Positions 32,460-57,472 of a stretch of 64,000 nucleotides of DNA are shown here, in pieces (positions within the stretch are counted from its first letter, which is position 1; each line of letters starts with the position of its first letter). Source of the stretch: Symsagittifera roscoffensis (taxonomy: Eukaryota; Xenacoelomorpha; Acoela; Convolutidae); assembly GCF_963678635.1 (NCBI RefSeq), contig NC_087065.1, positions 9,435,879 to 9,499,878 on the forward strand. The letters are read 5' to 3'. Made by a program: the position numbers and the translations under genes. Under the pieces are notes generated by a model that was not told the DNA's origin, did not search any database, and saw nothing but the letters and a program-made list of their open reading frames with translations.

Positions 32460-33440
32460 AAAAGCAATGGCGGACCGTTTTTAGAAGTCCATGCCGGCAG
32501 CGCTGAAGAAGCCCACACTTGATGAGCTGTACAGGGGCCTGAAGGATCTTGACCACTCTCAAGTGGATGAGAGGGTGGCAGTGATTTTTAACGCCATCGT
32601 GTTGCTGGAATCCCAAAGGGAAGGCAGAGAAACGGCGACCAAGATAGTGTTGATGGTGGGTTATACCTCGGACGGGATCTCGAAATAAGAACAAACAAGA
32701 TGGAGGCTTGAGTGAATCATCGATGTAGGGTTCAGGGGATTCGACCAGGCAAGGAATCCCGGCTTGAATAACACAACGGAATATGGTGCTGGAGAATTTC
32801 CTCTTTCAACCATTCCGACAGTAATGACTGGAGCTCATTCCAGCAGCAAAGCTTTATCCGTCATATGGTCTCAACAAATGAAAGAGGCGTACCGGGACCT
32901 CAGAAAGTTGAAGAGGGGACTGGAGAAGGCCCACAGGGAACGGGACCAGGCTAACCTTGATAGGAATAAAGCTGCTAATCTCGAAGAGACAAGGTAATAC
33001 TTGAGAGGGATTTGTTGAGAGCTGAGCTGGATCAAACCAGAAATTTACAGGAGAGTACAGCAAACTGTGATCAGCTAACTTCAGAACTTGATCGATTGTA
33101 GAAAAAACAGCGTGAGTTCGGGAGCAGCAAAGAGCGGAAGACGAAGACGACGATTGAACCCTTGATGGCGAGGTCATGACCAGGTTCAAAGATGGAGGTG
33201 GATGAAGCCCCCAGGGTGAGCGGTCGCTTCAACCTTGATCGGATAGCCCAGGAGCAGATGAGCGAGGATTTGGACGCGTGGACACCACTAGAACACGTTT
33301 CTTCCTGGAGAGATCTTGAGTCAGGCCGGATCAAGCCGCTAGTGGTGGATTTCGCGTTACCAGGTCTAAAGCCTAGCTCAACGGGAGGCAGTCAGGCAAG
33401 TGCGGGGACATCACGCCTCAAAGAATTGCAATAAAGAATA
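32460..33440 (+). pseudogene. Unassigned protein remnants, block 1
   Basis: Open frames 32491-32688, 32764-32997 and 33192-33434, all plus strand and purine-rich. They include LDELYRGLKDLDHSQVDERVAV, a Lys/Arg/Glu-rich coiled-coil-like stretch (MKEAYRDLRKLKRGLEKAHR) and a Ser/Gly-rich end. Stops and frame changes separate them. I do not recognise a family. The coiled-coil and low-complexity tail are gag-like only in general character. Confidence 0.35.
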
Positions 33441-33488
33441 TAGTCGAGGACTCCCTCGTTCTTCTCGATCAGGTCAGTAAGCGACCGA

Positions 33489-34070
33489 TTGAGAGAGAGG
33501 ATCGATTCTAGAGGTAGTTCAGTGAGCAGCAGGAGCGGAGAGCCGAGCTCGACAACCCTGGAGAAGGACGTGACGGAGTCTTCCACGCCACAAAGCTCGG
33601 TGGTATCGTCAGTGGTGATATTTGAAAAAGACAAGATCTTCAAGACATCGGCGGGAGGCCCTGGAGAAGCTAACAAAGCCAGGTACGTAGAGCGAGTAAG
33701 AAACCTGGATATGGGGAATCTGGCCTGCAGGCGGGAGCTAATTGAGGTCCTGGAACGTAAGAGCATGTCACAATCGGATTTAAGTAACCGAGCAAAGACT
33801 CTGGAGGCAGCGGACCTGACGGGGATTCCAAAGAGATCGATCTTTGGTACGGTCAATTATCGGCCTCTTAAGGAGTTAAGGAGCCCAGGCCTAATAGTTG
33901 AGCCGCCGGAGCACCGCACGAGCATAGCTAGAAACCTGATTCCCGCTCAATTGAGAGCTGTAGAGAAGCTTCTTGAGCCGAAAAGTATGGGACTCCCTGA
34001 CTCGCTTAAATGGGCCCAAAACTGTCGGAGGATCCACAATACGGAAGACCTTCTGGAACCTCACAGCTAG
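33489..34070 (+). pseudogene. Unassigned protein remnant, block 2 (193 codons)
   Basis: One open frame with a Ser/Thr-rich start, then YVERVRNLDMGNLACRRELI, ERKSMSQSDLSNRAKTLEAA and HRTSIARNLIPAQLRAVEKL. It looks like a folded helical protein and not like repeat noise, but no known domain is visible. The frame ends at TAG (34068). A partly overlapping frame continues text to 34449. Confidence 0.4.
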
Positions 34071-35113
34071 CCAAAGCGCTGGCAGCCTACGATCGCTCAG
34101 ACCTTGGAGCCGCGAGAGTGGTCATTGTCGCAGCATCGGATTTCAATGGAACATCACTTAACATATTTTGCCAGAAACGTTGTTGTTCCTGCAGCAAGGG
34201 TTGGATCTCAACCAGATGTGGACACTGGTTGTAGCAATGAAATTGGAGACGCTTTGTAATCCAAGTTGTTGTTGTGAACCGACCTCGAAGAAGATCTGGG
34301 AGGCGATTCAGATGCTGTTTGCCTCAATGAATGAAGTACAGGAGGTGGTGGCCTCTCGATTGGGGTCGAAAACGAAAGTGGTGTTTTTTTTTCATCACCT
34401 GGTTTCTCAAGTATGCCACCCGCTCATGAATTTGTATACGCGATGTTAAACTTGATCGCGAAGGGCAGCGGGTTGCGGATGTAAATGCCAGCTCTCAATC
34501 GAGAACCTGAGCCAGTGAACTTGAGACTTATAAAGTCGGAAGTGGCTGCAGCCTTGAGAGGTTTCTATGAGCTGGCGAACATACTGATCGTGCTGGATTA
34601 AGTGCTTTGTCTTGAGATATAGAATCTAGCCAGGCAGCTGAAATTCAAACCTGAGATGATCATCCTGTGGTCAGCCACCTGAACGCTAGTCTATGGTTCC
34701 CGAGCATGGAGCTCACAATCATAGGCTCCACTAGCAGTGTGAAGGGACCCATCAATGACCGAAAAAAAGTAGCAAGGGCGAAGAAACAACTGGAGTCGGC
34801 GGTATAACGCTTGACTCAAGAAAGAGGGAGATGGCCGTTCCTGACGCCGAGGCTGGAGAACGTGACGGATAAAACGAAAGAGACCACACCACCCTTAATA
34901 AAGTAGATCTGGGAGTTCTTGCAAGATCAACTCGAGCACTCCGAGAAGAAGGGGTTGACGGTGAGAGCGTTCGTGACCTCAGCAAACGAGACCACCATCG
35001 CTGGTTTGTGGAGGGTTTGTGAAGGGTGATTTGAGGACGAGGAGGTCGTATGAAATCTTGAGGTTCTTGAGCCCGAAATATTCTCGGCAGGGAACACAAT
35101 TTTTGAAACAACT
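34071..35113 (+). pseudogene. Unassigned protein remnants, block 3, heavily decayed
   Basis: Only short frames (for example 34168-34449, with a Cys-rich stretch and KKIWEAIQMLFASMNEVQEV). The strand bias in purines continues through the stretch, suggesting ancestral coding on the plus strand. No motif is recognised. Confidence 0.3.
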
Positions 35114-35666
35114 GTGCAAGACTTCTTGAGCATGTCAATTAACTTGTTGCTTGCCTTGTATCTGGTGTATCCCAGATACTTCTTCAACATGGGTGCAGCC
35201 TTTATGTTCACCAGAGGTGTGGAAACACCCAGGATCGATGGATACTTGACGTTGGTCCTTCTGACGGATGGGAATCTGGCGGTGTTCAACCAATTAATGA
35301 AATACGTGAACCTAATGTCGGTGAGGAAAAGCCCACCAGAGTCTAGAAACTTATTCCTATAAAAGCGCCGCTGGATTCAAAACCATCTTGTTAGTGTATC
35401 TCTTGATGCAAAATTGGCACTTGACAGGAGAAGAAAAGAACCCGAAGAATACAGAAGAGATTAGGGAAATGAATGGGGGTATGTCCCTTCGGACCGAACT
35501 GTGTATAGCAATGCGATCAGATGCCCTGGGGACAGTCAGGGGGCTGGGGGAAGTAGTGAACTGCATCTATGGACCTGCCATAACTTATCCCCTTGTCACT
35601 GTATACCGACAATCGGTGGTATATGTAAGCTTGATTAGCATCCTGGACGGGACAGCGTTAAACTAG
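35114..35666 (+). pseudogene. Unassigned protein remnants, block 4
   Basis: Frames 35114-35362 and 35388-35666. The first carries a hydrophobic run (SINLLLALYLVYPRYFFN) followed by IDGYLTLVLLTDGNLAVFNQ. The second has LRTELCIAMRSDALGTVRG and YPLVTVYRQSVVYVSLISIL. The alternating hydrophobic strands suggest a compact globular domain. The family is not recognised. Confidence 0.35.
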
Positions 35667-35699
35667 TGTAAACAAGAGAATTTGAAAGCCCAGATGAGC

Positions 35700-36490
35700 G
35701 AGACAGTGCTATTTAGTAAGGTAAAGGACCCAGAGCTGTTAGTGCTTAACTTCAGAGGCCAATTGCAATGGCGGGTGAAGGGAAAATGAGAGGGCCCAAT
35801 CGAGTTCTACTTAAAGTTTTGGAACCTGAACCCCTTGGAAAAAAATACTAAAGATATCTTGGGAAAACCAGCGTGGAAGAAGGCCTTCGACTTTATGAAG
35901 AAGGAGCTACAGATAATTCTAAAGCGGGATGTGTTACCAGCCACCATCCAAGAGTTCTCGACACTCAGGCAAATGACCCTGGGATTGAACAGTCCGTTAT
36001 TGGTTCCATCGATACAGGCCAGAGAAGCTGTGGAGGGGGAGCAGAAAATGTTCACACAAGGCTGGAACCCCTTATTCGTTGGATACTCAGCGGCAATGTA
36101 TTTTCACACGTGCGAGATCAAGATAAAATCATGGACAACCGAGGCCAAGAAGATGAGGGGCTCGATGCCTCCAAGGTGCGACGTACGAAAAGTAAAGAGA
36201 GTGCTGAGAGGGCTGGATTTGAAAATAATGATCACGTGTATGACGACCGGTGAAAGATTGTGGAAGAACGACACTTGGCTCTAAAAGATGAAAAGGCATT
36301 CAGTACGAAGAGACATCTAGTGCCCTATGGAATGGAGCAAGTGGAGTTACTACATGATGGTTGCAAACTGGACGCGGCAGGGACACTCTATGTGTCCCTC
36401 ACAGAATACAAAACAATGGATCCGGCGACGCCCTCACCTCTATCAGTCGGTACTCCTGGAGACAAGAGAAGCCTGATGATGCGCTGACAG
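35700..36490 (+). pseudogene. Unassigned protein remnants, block 5
   Basis: The best frame, 35835-36284, encodes KPAWKKAFDFMKKELQIILK, FSTLRQMTLGLNSPLLVP and FTQGWNPLFVGYSAAMYFHT, followed by a basic end. 36260-36487 continues in another frame with FSTKRHLVPYGMEQVELLHD. A second, equally long overlapping frame (35873-36253) is a shadow. Confidence 0.35.
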
Positions 36491-36506
36491 GGAGCAATCT
36501 GAAGTA

Positions 36507-37053
36507 ATGGAAGGGGAGAAGTTGACTGAGACCCTCAATGAGACCGAAGAGGAGATGGAGATAGGAGCCACCCCAAGTGAAGAAATAATGCCAGATAATT
36601 TTAGTCCTGGTACCACTCGCGAGTTGCTGCAGGACTTTAGTGGTGAAGATAGGGCGGATACTGCAACACCACTCTTGGGATCTCCCCGAAAGAATCTGGA
36701 CCTGCAGCTGGGAAATGAGCCCTCGAATATGGGCATAGTGCTCTTGAGTGATGAAGCTAGAGAAAAGATTCTTTCGAGGGAAACAAGTGGATGTTTTTGG
36801 ATACGTTGGGTCCTTGAGTGAGTTTAATCAGAAAGTGGAGCGGAAAATAGATGTGGACGAGTTCAAAGAGGAATTGTGGGACACCGTGGTGGATTTTGGA
36901 GAACCTGTCTTGACGGCAACAGGACTGGATGAGAAGGCGAGAGAAGAGTTGCTCAGCCAGATGGTTCGCATGCGTGAAACGAGGGCAAATACCAATCACA
37001 AATCCAGTAAAGACATCTCTACTCTAGAAAAAAAAACGAAAATAAAAAAGTGA
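36507..37053 (+). pseudogene. Unassigned protein remnants, block 6
   Basis: Two overlapping frames (36507-36821 and 36748-37053) are linked by a frame change near 36775. The first is acidic (ETEEEMEIGATPSEEIMPD). The second contains VDVFGYVGSLSEFNQKVERK and a Lys-rich end. The poly-A/Lys end at about 37030-37060 abuts the start of the 8-kb duplication unit. Confidence 0.35.
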
Positions 37054-37155
37054 AAATAAAAAAAAGAAAAGACTAAAACTGATGATAAAGATAAATCTAT
37101 TATTATAGCTAAAGACATCAATATACATAAGACTAGAAAAGGGGGAGGCAAGAGT

Positions 37156-38575
37156 TTGGATAGAGAGGCGAATTCTGTGATGATCGTGACTACGCCCCCG
37201 AGTAAAGGAGTGAGGTCAAGGAAGAGGAAGTGGAAGATGGAAGAAGTGAGTCCCTCGTCGGAGGCGGTGTCGGAGAATAGCTTGAAGGAGACGGCCCCGA
37301 TGATCTTAGCGAGATGGAAGACGGCAACCTACAAGAACAACTCGAGGACCCGGAATCTGGCTGAGGTACTGACCGAGATAAAAGTCGCAACCGTTTCAGG
37401 AGCAGAAGGAGACTTCAAACCTCAAAAGGTGAAAGCAAAAAGAAACTCCACCAGTGGAAAAATGTGGGAGGTGGACGTCGGTAAAGAATGGATCTCGAAA
37501 CAACACCAGAGCGTTGGAACACAAGTGACAAGTGATCCCCTTGAGAAAGGATTATAGAGAAACAGCGCCCGCTCCTGGTGGATAGCTCCGGATACAACAA
37601 AAGAGTTGAAAAGCTGCCTAAAGAAATTGGATCGCGGAGTGTCCAGAAAGCGCCGAAACTGGGCCACACAACAAAGACCCGAAGTGAGCAAATTGGAATT
37701 GAGAAGCCAGTTGGCACGAAACTGGGAGAAGCTGTTGTTAGAGTACTTTGAAAATGAGATGAGGGCACCCTCGTCAGCACAACCCTTAATGGCAAACCCT
37801 TTTGTCAGCACGGCGGGGCAATTGGTGTTTACATGGAGCTTGACATTAGAAGAACTAACTTCAGGAGATAAGCTAAAGTTGGGTTGAAAAGGCTTACATG
37901 TGTATCGATTGCTGATGTAGCATGTCGCTCGAGATAACTCGGGGTTAAGTCTTGCGAGAAGAAAGGATACCACCTGTTTCTTGAGATGGATAATGTCAGT
38001 GATACCGGATGCTACCATCCAAGCCTGCCATCAGAACGCGACCGGAAGTAAAGCGTTGGAGAAGAAGGTCTCGAGTGTCATCTTGAATGTGTATCAGAGT
38101 ATCGGAATTGAAAAGAATGATGATTCGAGACAGTCTCTTGAGAACCATGCAAAAATTGACGAGATCAGAAGGTTCTCCAACAAGAAACTTGACGACGGTT
38201 ATGATGTACATCGTCCGTTGCCCTTGACGGAGAATCACTCGAAACCCACGAAGCGCAAGTAATATCTACATCTTTCTGGCATCATAAGAACATCGTAGAA
38301 TCCCTTCTTGAGAACAGAGGCAGGAGCTGCCTACATGAACATTGAGGTCACAGACTTGCTGAAGTTTTGGACGGGAAGAATAGTCGAGATTGACGCAATT
38401 GAGAGGGAGAGCCGAGCTTAGGTCTACTCCTTGAAAAGGGACAAGATGCCATCTGCCTGCGAAGTTCTGAGGAGAAAGTAGAACTGCGGATGGGAGGCGA
38501 GGATATATACTGTCTACGAACTTGGGGACGGTTTGGAGGTTGCTGAGACTATCTTGGTGTCCACAGTTTCAAGCG
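37156..38575 (+). pseudogene. Unassigned protein remnants, block 7 (copy A)
   Basis: Open frames 37156-37557 (KGVRSRKRKWKMEEVSPSSE, MILARWKTATYKNNSRTRNL), 37606-37887 (WEKLLLEYFENEMRAPSSAQ, QLVFTWSLTLEEL) and 37981-38262 (IPDATIQACHQNATGSKALE, basic end KPTKRK). Related text continues to 38575 in broken frames. Between copies A and B the 93-codon frame differs at 6 residues, which does not suggest purifying selection. Family not recognised. Confidence 0.4.
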
Positions 38576-38639
38576 AACTCGAATGAAGAAGTGACGGAAC
38601 GAACAAGGTTGTCATCAGGGACGGATGAGGACCTGGGTT

Positions 38640-41600
38640 ACTTGAATTTAATACATTTTATTTCATATACAAATTTTTGAACTCTGGCGCAACATCAATT
38701 TGGCGGAGTGACTTGGGAAAAGTAATTTGAGTGCGACACGATTAAGATGACGTCTTTTGGCGGGCGATGTACGAAATCACTTACAATCGCGACTTAAAAT
38801 TTTTTTTTGTGCGGCAGCGCGATTTAAGAAAATATTGTTGCGCGCAGCCTGAGAAAAGGCTTTGATCAACCGCGCGGCTTTAGAGGCAATTTTGGCGGCA
38901 CGGATCAAGATTTTTAAATAATTAGTTGAGCCGCGACTTAAGAGAAGACTTTGAGTAGCTCCGCGACTTAAGAGATCATTTTGAGCTGTCGCAAGAACAA
39001 ATTTAAAAAATTGGCTGTGCGGCTTAAGAAAACTACTTTGAGCTGCAGCGTGAACTACACGTCGACCTTGGCGGAATGACGTAAGAAAATGTTTTCAGTC
39101 GCGCCGCGACCGAAAAAAGAATTTGACTGAGCGACTGGACTTGGTTTTTTTCGTTGCGACTTAAGAAAATACCTTGAGCTTCTGCACGGGTTTAGAGACG
39201 ATTTTGGCTGCTAATGAGAGAAAAAATCCAGCAGCGGCGCGGCGCGGCGCAAAACATTTTAAGAGATGTCTTTGCACTGTGACGAGACTTAAGAAAAAGC
39301 CATGTGTTAGGGCGCGACAAAACAAAACATTTTTTCAGCTGCTGCGCGACTTAAGAAAAGTTTTAAGCCGAACAATTTGGGCTACTATGAATAGAAAACT
39401 TGGACTACGGCTAGACTTGCGAAAAAAGCTGTTGCAACACAAGAAAATACCTTGAGCTAAGGCGCGGTTTTAATGATCATTTAGGTGGCCTCACCAAAAA
39501 AAATATCAGCAGCGGCGCGACGCAAAACATAATTTTGAGCTGCGCTGCGACCTAAGAAGGATCTTTGAGCTTTAGCGCGACTTAATATAGGTCTTTGAGC
39601 TTTAGCGCGACTTAAGAAAAAGCATCGTGCTACTGTGAGATTTAACAGACGACTTAAGAAAAAAAACTTCTTAGCTGTATTGCGACTGGAGAAAATTGTT
39701 CGAGCTATGGCGAGAGTTAAAGAGTATTTCGACGACACGAAATAAGAAAAAATCTATTTGTTTTAATTTTAGAGAAAAAATCTCGGCTCACGGCGTCTCA
39801 ACTTGAGAACATACTGTAGACTGCAGCTCGACCTTTAAGAAATCTTTGAGCTGCGGTGCGATATAAGAAAAAATTGGCAACGCGATTTTCGAGTTGAAGT
39901 GAAATTTAAAAGAAGTTTTTTGCGTTACGAATTTAAAAAAATACATAAAAAAATATACAACATAAAAATATAATAATGCAACGTGGTTTCAGGAAATACC
40001 ATGAGCTACGGCTTGGCTTCATAGGCAACTTTGATGGCCGGAATCAAGAATCAATTTTCAGCAGCAAATTTTGAATATTTTGGCCGCGCAATTTTAAGCT
40101 ACAGCGCGATTTCAGAAAAACTTAGGCAGCGCAAGTTGAGAATTGACTTTGACTGCAACATTTGAGGCAAGCGATGTGAGAAAAAAAAATAGAATTCGAG
40201 CTGCGGCACGCGATTAGACAAAAGACGTTTCCTTGAGTGTGGCCGCTAAAATTGACGTTGAAGCCGAATCGTAGCTTAAAGTATTTTCTTAAGCCGGGAA
40301 CATAGTTTCAGCCGCAGCGCGACGCAGAGTAAGATTTTCAGTTGCGCTGCGATGTGAAATAAGACTTCAAGCTAAGGCGCGACTTAAGAGAACACTTTGG
40401 CGGTGCTACTCACGAAATTACTTAGAACGGTTGTCAAATTGAGAGACGAGTTTGGCGGAACGATTTAAATGTACTATAACTTTTAGTAGTGGCGCCACTA
40501 AAAAAACTCTTAGTGGCGCCACTACTGCGGCGCGCCATAGGATGAAATTTTAGCTGAGAGACGTAAGAACTGTAAGCTACGGCGTGCTTAAAGTATAATT
40601 TCGAGCCGCAGCGCATTTAACAAGAAAAATTTGATGACTTGGAGATGACTTGGAGCATTTTTGGAGACAAATTTGGCCCTGCACTCAGAAAAGTAACTTA
40701 AGCCGAGGGGTGACGCAAAGGGTGAAGTCCCATTTGCACCAAAGTTCATTTGTACCAAAATGAAAAATTGGTCCCATTTGTACCAAAATTATTTAACTCA
40801 ATTTCTGATTGGTTGAAATGTGAGTGTCACCGCCAAAGTGTTCTCTTAAGTCGCGCCTCAGCTCGAAGTCTTAGTTCATATCGCAGAACAACTGAAAGTC
40901 TTTCTCTGCGTCGCGGCGCTGCGGCTGAAACTATGTTCCTGACTTAAGAAAATACTTTGGGCTACGATTCGGCTTGAATGTCAAAACTCAAGGCCCGTTT
41001 TAAGAAAAAACTTTAAGCTACGATTCGGCTTTAAGGTCAAATTTAGCGGCCACACTCAAGGAAACAATTTCAGGCGCCGCGGTACGCAAAGCAAAACTTT
41101 GAATTGCGCTGCGAATCAAAGTAAGACTTTAAGCTACGATGCGTTTTTCGATAACATTTAGCGGTGCTACATTAGAAGTTAACTTGATCAATGGTACGGT
41201 TTAAGCGGCGACTTTGACAGCAAGAGATTTTAAAAACTGGGGCTTAAACGTGCGACTGAAGAAAAGTTTTGGAGCTGCTGCTTGATTAAGATGGTGTTTA
41301 AGCTGAAGGACTTAAGAGAAAACTGTGAGCTACGGCATGACTTGAGAAAGTAATTTAACCCGCAGCGGGATTTAAAAGAAAACTTTGAATTGCGGTGCGA
41401 CTACAGAGAATTTTTAAACTGTTGCAGAAAATAGGAGAGCAATTTGTCGAAGCGACATAAGAAATTACCGCGGTTAAGTATCGTAAATAACGACGCAACG
41501 TACGAAAAGGCTCTAAGTCGCGGTGCGACTGAAGAAAAGTATTCGTGCTGCGGCGCGACAAAACAAAGAAATTATGGCGGAAAGATTTAAGTAAAACTGT

Positions 41601-41890
41601 GAGCTACGGTGTGGCCTGAGAGGAAGCTTTGCAAACTACGAAAATATTGTCGTGCGCGACCTAAGAAACAATTTTGAGCTACGTCGCGGATTTAAGTGCG
41701 ATTTTGGCGGCTAAACACAAGAAAAAAAAATTCGACACAAAAAAAGTTTTGAGCTGCGCCGCGACTTATGAGAATACTTTGACCTGTTGCGCAGCTTAAA
41801 TTATTCTTGGCGCGACTGAAGAAGCGCCTTTGTGCTGCGGCGCGACTTCAAAAAACTTTCAAGCTGAACGAGACTTCAAAAAAAAACGCG
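38640..41890. repeat. GC-richer degenerate repeat field, copy A
   Basis: About 3.2 kb of a highly diverged short repeat, roughly 30 bp, recognisable by recurring GAGCTGCGGCGCGACTTAAG-like strings followed by AAAA and TTT runs. CGCGAC, TTAAG and GAGCTACGG recur in variable order. It is a sharp compositional contrast (CpG-rich) to the AT-rich surroundings. Scattered ORFs on both strands are chance. Confidence 0.85.
40485..40526. other. 17-bp perfect inverted repeat with self-palindromic arms
   Basis: AGTAGTGGCGCCACTAA (40485-40501) and its exact reverse complement (40510-40526) are separated by 8 bases. Each arm itself contains the palindrome TAGTGGCGCCACTA. Copy B keeps only one diverged GGCGCCACTA arm near 48510. 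Confidence 0.85.
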
Positions 41891-42409
41891 GGCTCTTAAC
41901 ACGTTTTCATTGTATATTGCCCAAAAATTGGATCTAACATACAAAAGTTTTGCTTAAAAACTTTAGTTGATGGTTTATAGCCGCTCCTTAACAAAGGTAC
42001 TAGGCAAAAACCACCGAGGGTTCTATTTATTTTCAAATTAATTTCGTCTACAGTAATTTAATATTATAAACTCGAGGTGTCTTTGTGTTTTTTTTTATTT
42101 TGAACTGTTTTTGTAACGTTGAGGTTGCTATCTGAGAGTGTTGAAGTTGTTAGTTTTTTTAGTAAGACCAAGTGTAATATGAAAGTGTAATATGAAAGGC
42201 ATTTTTAATCGCCATTAGGAATGAAGGAATATGCTTGTCTCCATAATCTTCCGTCACATTTGAATTTCAATTATGAAAAAATGATATAGCGTAAACGTTG
42301 TCATAAAATTTAAAACTCGCAAACCAACTTCTTTGAACATGGAACTTTGCATAGCAACCTGGCGCAGTTAGCCAAAAAGTCACATTAAACTACTATGTAC
42401 TGTAGTCCG

Positions 42410-42605
42410 GGCTAGTTTTCCTTTCTTCCATTGCAAACGAGCATCAATTTTATGCTGTAACGAGTGGTTTTATAAAGTTAGTTATGAAGACCAATTATGC
42501 TTGTCATAACCTAATCAGTCCCCGTGCCGATTTTCATGAAATTCGAACTATGTGAACAAAGTTAGTACTTTTAAGTAATTACAGAAGGGGGAAGAAAAAA
42601 GAACC
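42410..42605. mobile_element. hAT-like MITE, family 1 (copy A)
   Basis: Starts GGCTAGTTTTCCTTTCTTCC and ends GGGGGAAGAAAAAAGAACC, imperfect terminal inverted repeats. Flanks GTAGTCCG and GTAGTCAA agree at 6 of 8 positions, compatible with an old 8-bp target duplication. Length 196 bp, no ORF. A diverged relative lies at about 52840-53090. Confidence 0.55.
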
Positions 42606-42889
42606 GTAGTCAAAACAAAGTACTATGAATGTAGTTTAAAAAAAACGTTTTCCAGAAAAAACTCTCAAAAAATTGAAATAGGGGAAAAGAAAGTGCAAAG
42701 GAGACCGGAATAGTGCAACCAACACTCAATTTGAAAGCTGACACAGACCCATCCACTCTTAGGTTTAATTTTTGTCGCCTGGTATCAAGTTATCTCCCCG
42801 TGTGAGTCATCATTTTCTCAAAATATTGTTAACTATCGCTTTCAGCGAATATTCAAGCCACAATTGGGCGGATGATGGGCTCTTTTTTG

Positions 42890-43035
42890 CAAATTTTAAC
42901 CAGTAATTTTGTTGATCACATTGACCGAATATATCAAAAAGTGGCATGTGGATTCATTAGGCTATGACAGTTATATTTGGTTTTGATATTTAAGCTTACA
43001 AATCCATCGTTACACCATTAAATTGATAATTGATG
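42890..43035. mobile_element. Left part of a second MITE, interrupted
   Basis: Begins GGGCTCTTTTTTGCAAATTTTAACC and resembles the MITE at 53709-53922 through shared strings (GCAAATTTTAA, GCTATGACA/GCCATGACA, TACACCAT). It is interrupted at 43036 by another MITE. The right end beyond 43268 was not clearly identified. Confidence 0.5.
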
Positions 43036-43260
43036 GGCTCTTTTCCAGTTTCCCACCCCCCCCCCCCCTCGTCAAATAACAGAATAAAGCTGTTCAAAGA
43101 TTGTTCAAACGGTATTTTTAATTTTAAAAATTGTAAAAATTTGTTCACCTGTTCACGCCGAACAATTTAATGCAGCTTTAAACATGAAAAGTAATTTTAA
43201 ATAGACTTTCCTTTAATGACTTCCAGGAAAAGTCAAGGAAAGGGGGACCGGAAAAGAGCC
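43036..43260. mobile_element. hAT-type MITE with perfect 8-bp target duplication
   Basis: Terminal inverted repeats GGCTCTTTTCC and GGAAAAGAGCC are exact over 11 bp and extend imperfectly (AGTTTCCC against GGTCCCCC). Both flanks are AATTGATG (43028-43035 and 43261-43268), a perfect 8-bp target-site duplication as made by hAT transposases. The 225-bp interior has a 14-base C run and no ORF. Copy B retains only the right end (about 51300-51320). Confidence 0.8.
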
Positions 43261-43678
43261 AATTGATGCTTATAATTGTCGAAAAGGTAAAAGTGACTAT
43301 TTTTTGAACCCACACATTTTAACTTTTTACCGAACTAACCAAAAAAATTCAACCATGTGACTTGACTATTTTTTAATAATTAAATCTTTAGTTAAAATTG
43401 AACGTGCGCTTTTAGTAAAGCCGTCACTGTCATTTATATTTGTTATAACCAGAGCAGATTAACAAAACATTCATATAACAGCAGCACAGGTGTACTGATA
43501 AAAACATTCGTAATCTTTCATCTGAATCGGCTGTGATTCCACGTACAATAAATAAGTGTGAAGGTACAGTTCGTGTTTACAGCTGTCACTTGACTTCCAA
43601 TTATTTTGGCCAGCTTCCGAAGACTGACCTTTGACCTTTTTGACCCTAGTGAGTGTCTAATTGTTGATCCCTAGAGCC

Positions 43679-57472
<13,794 letters not shown>

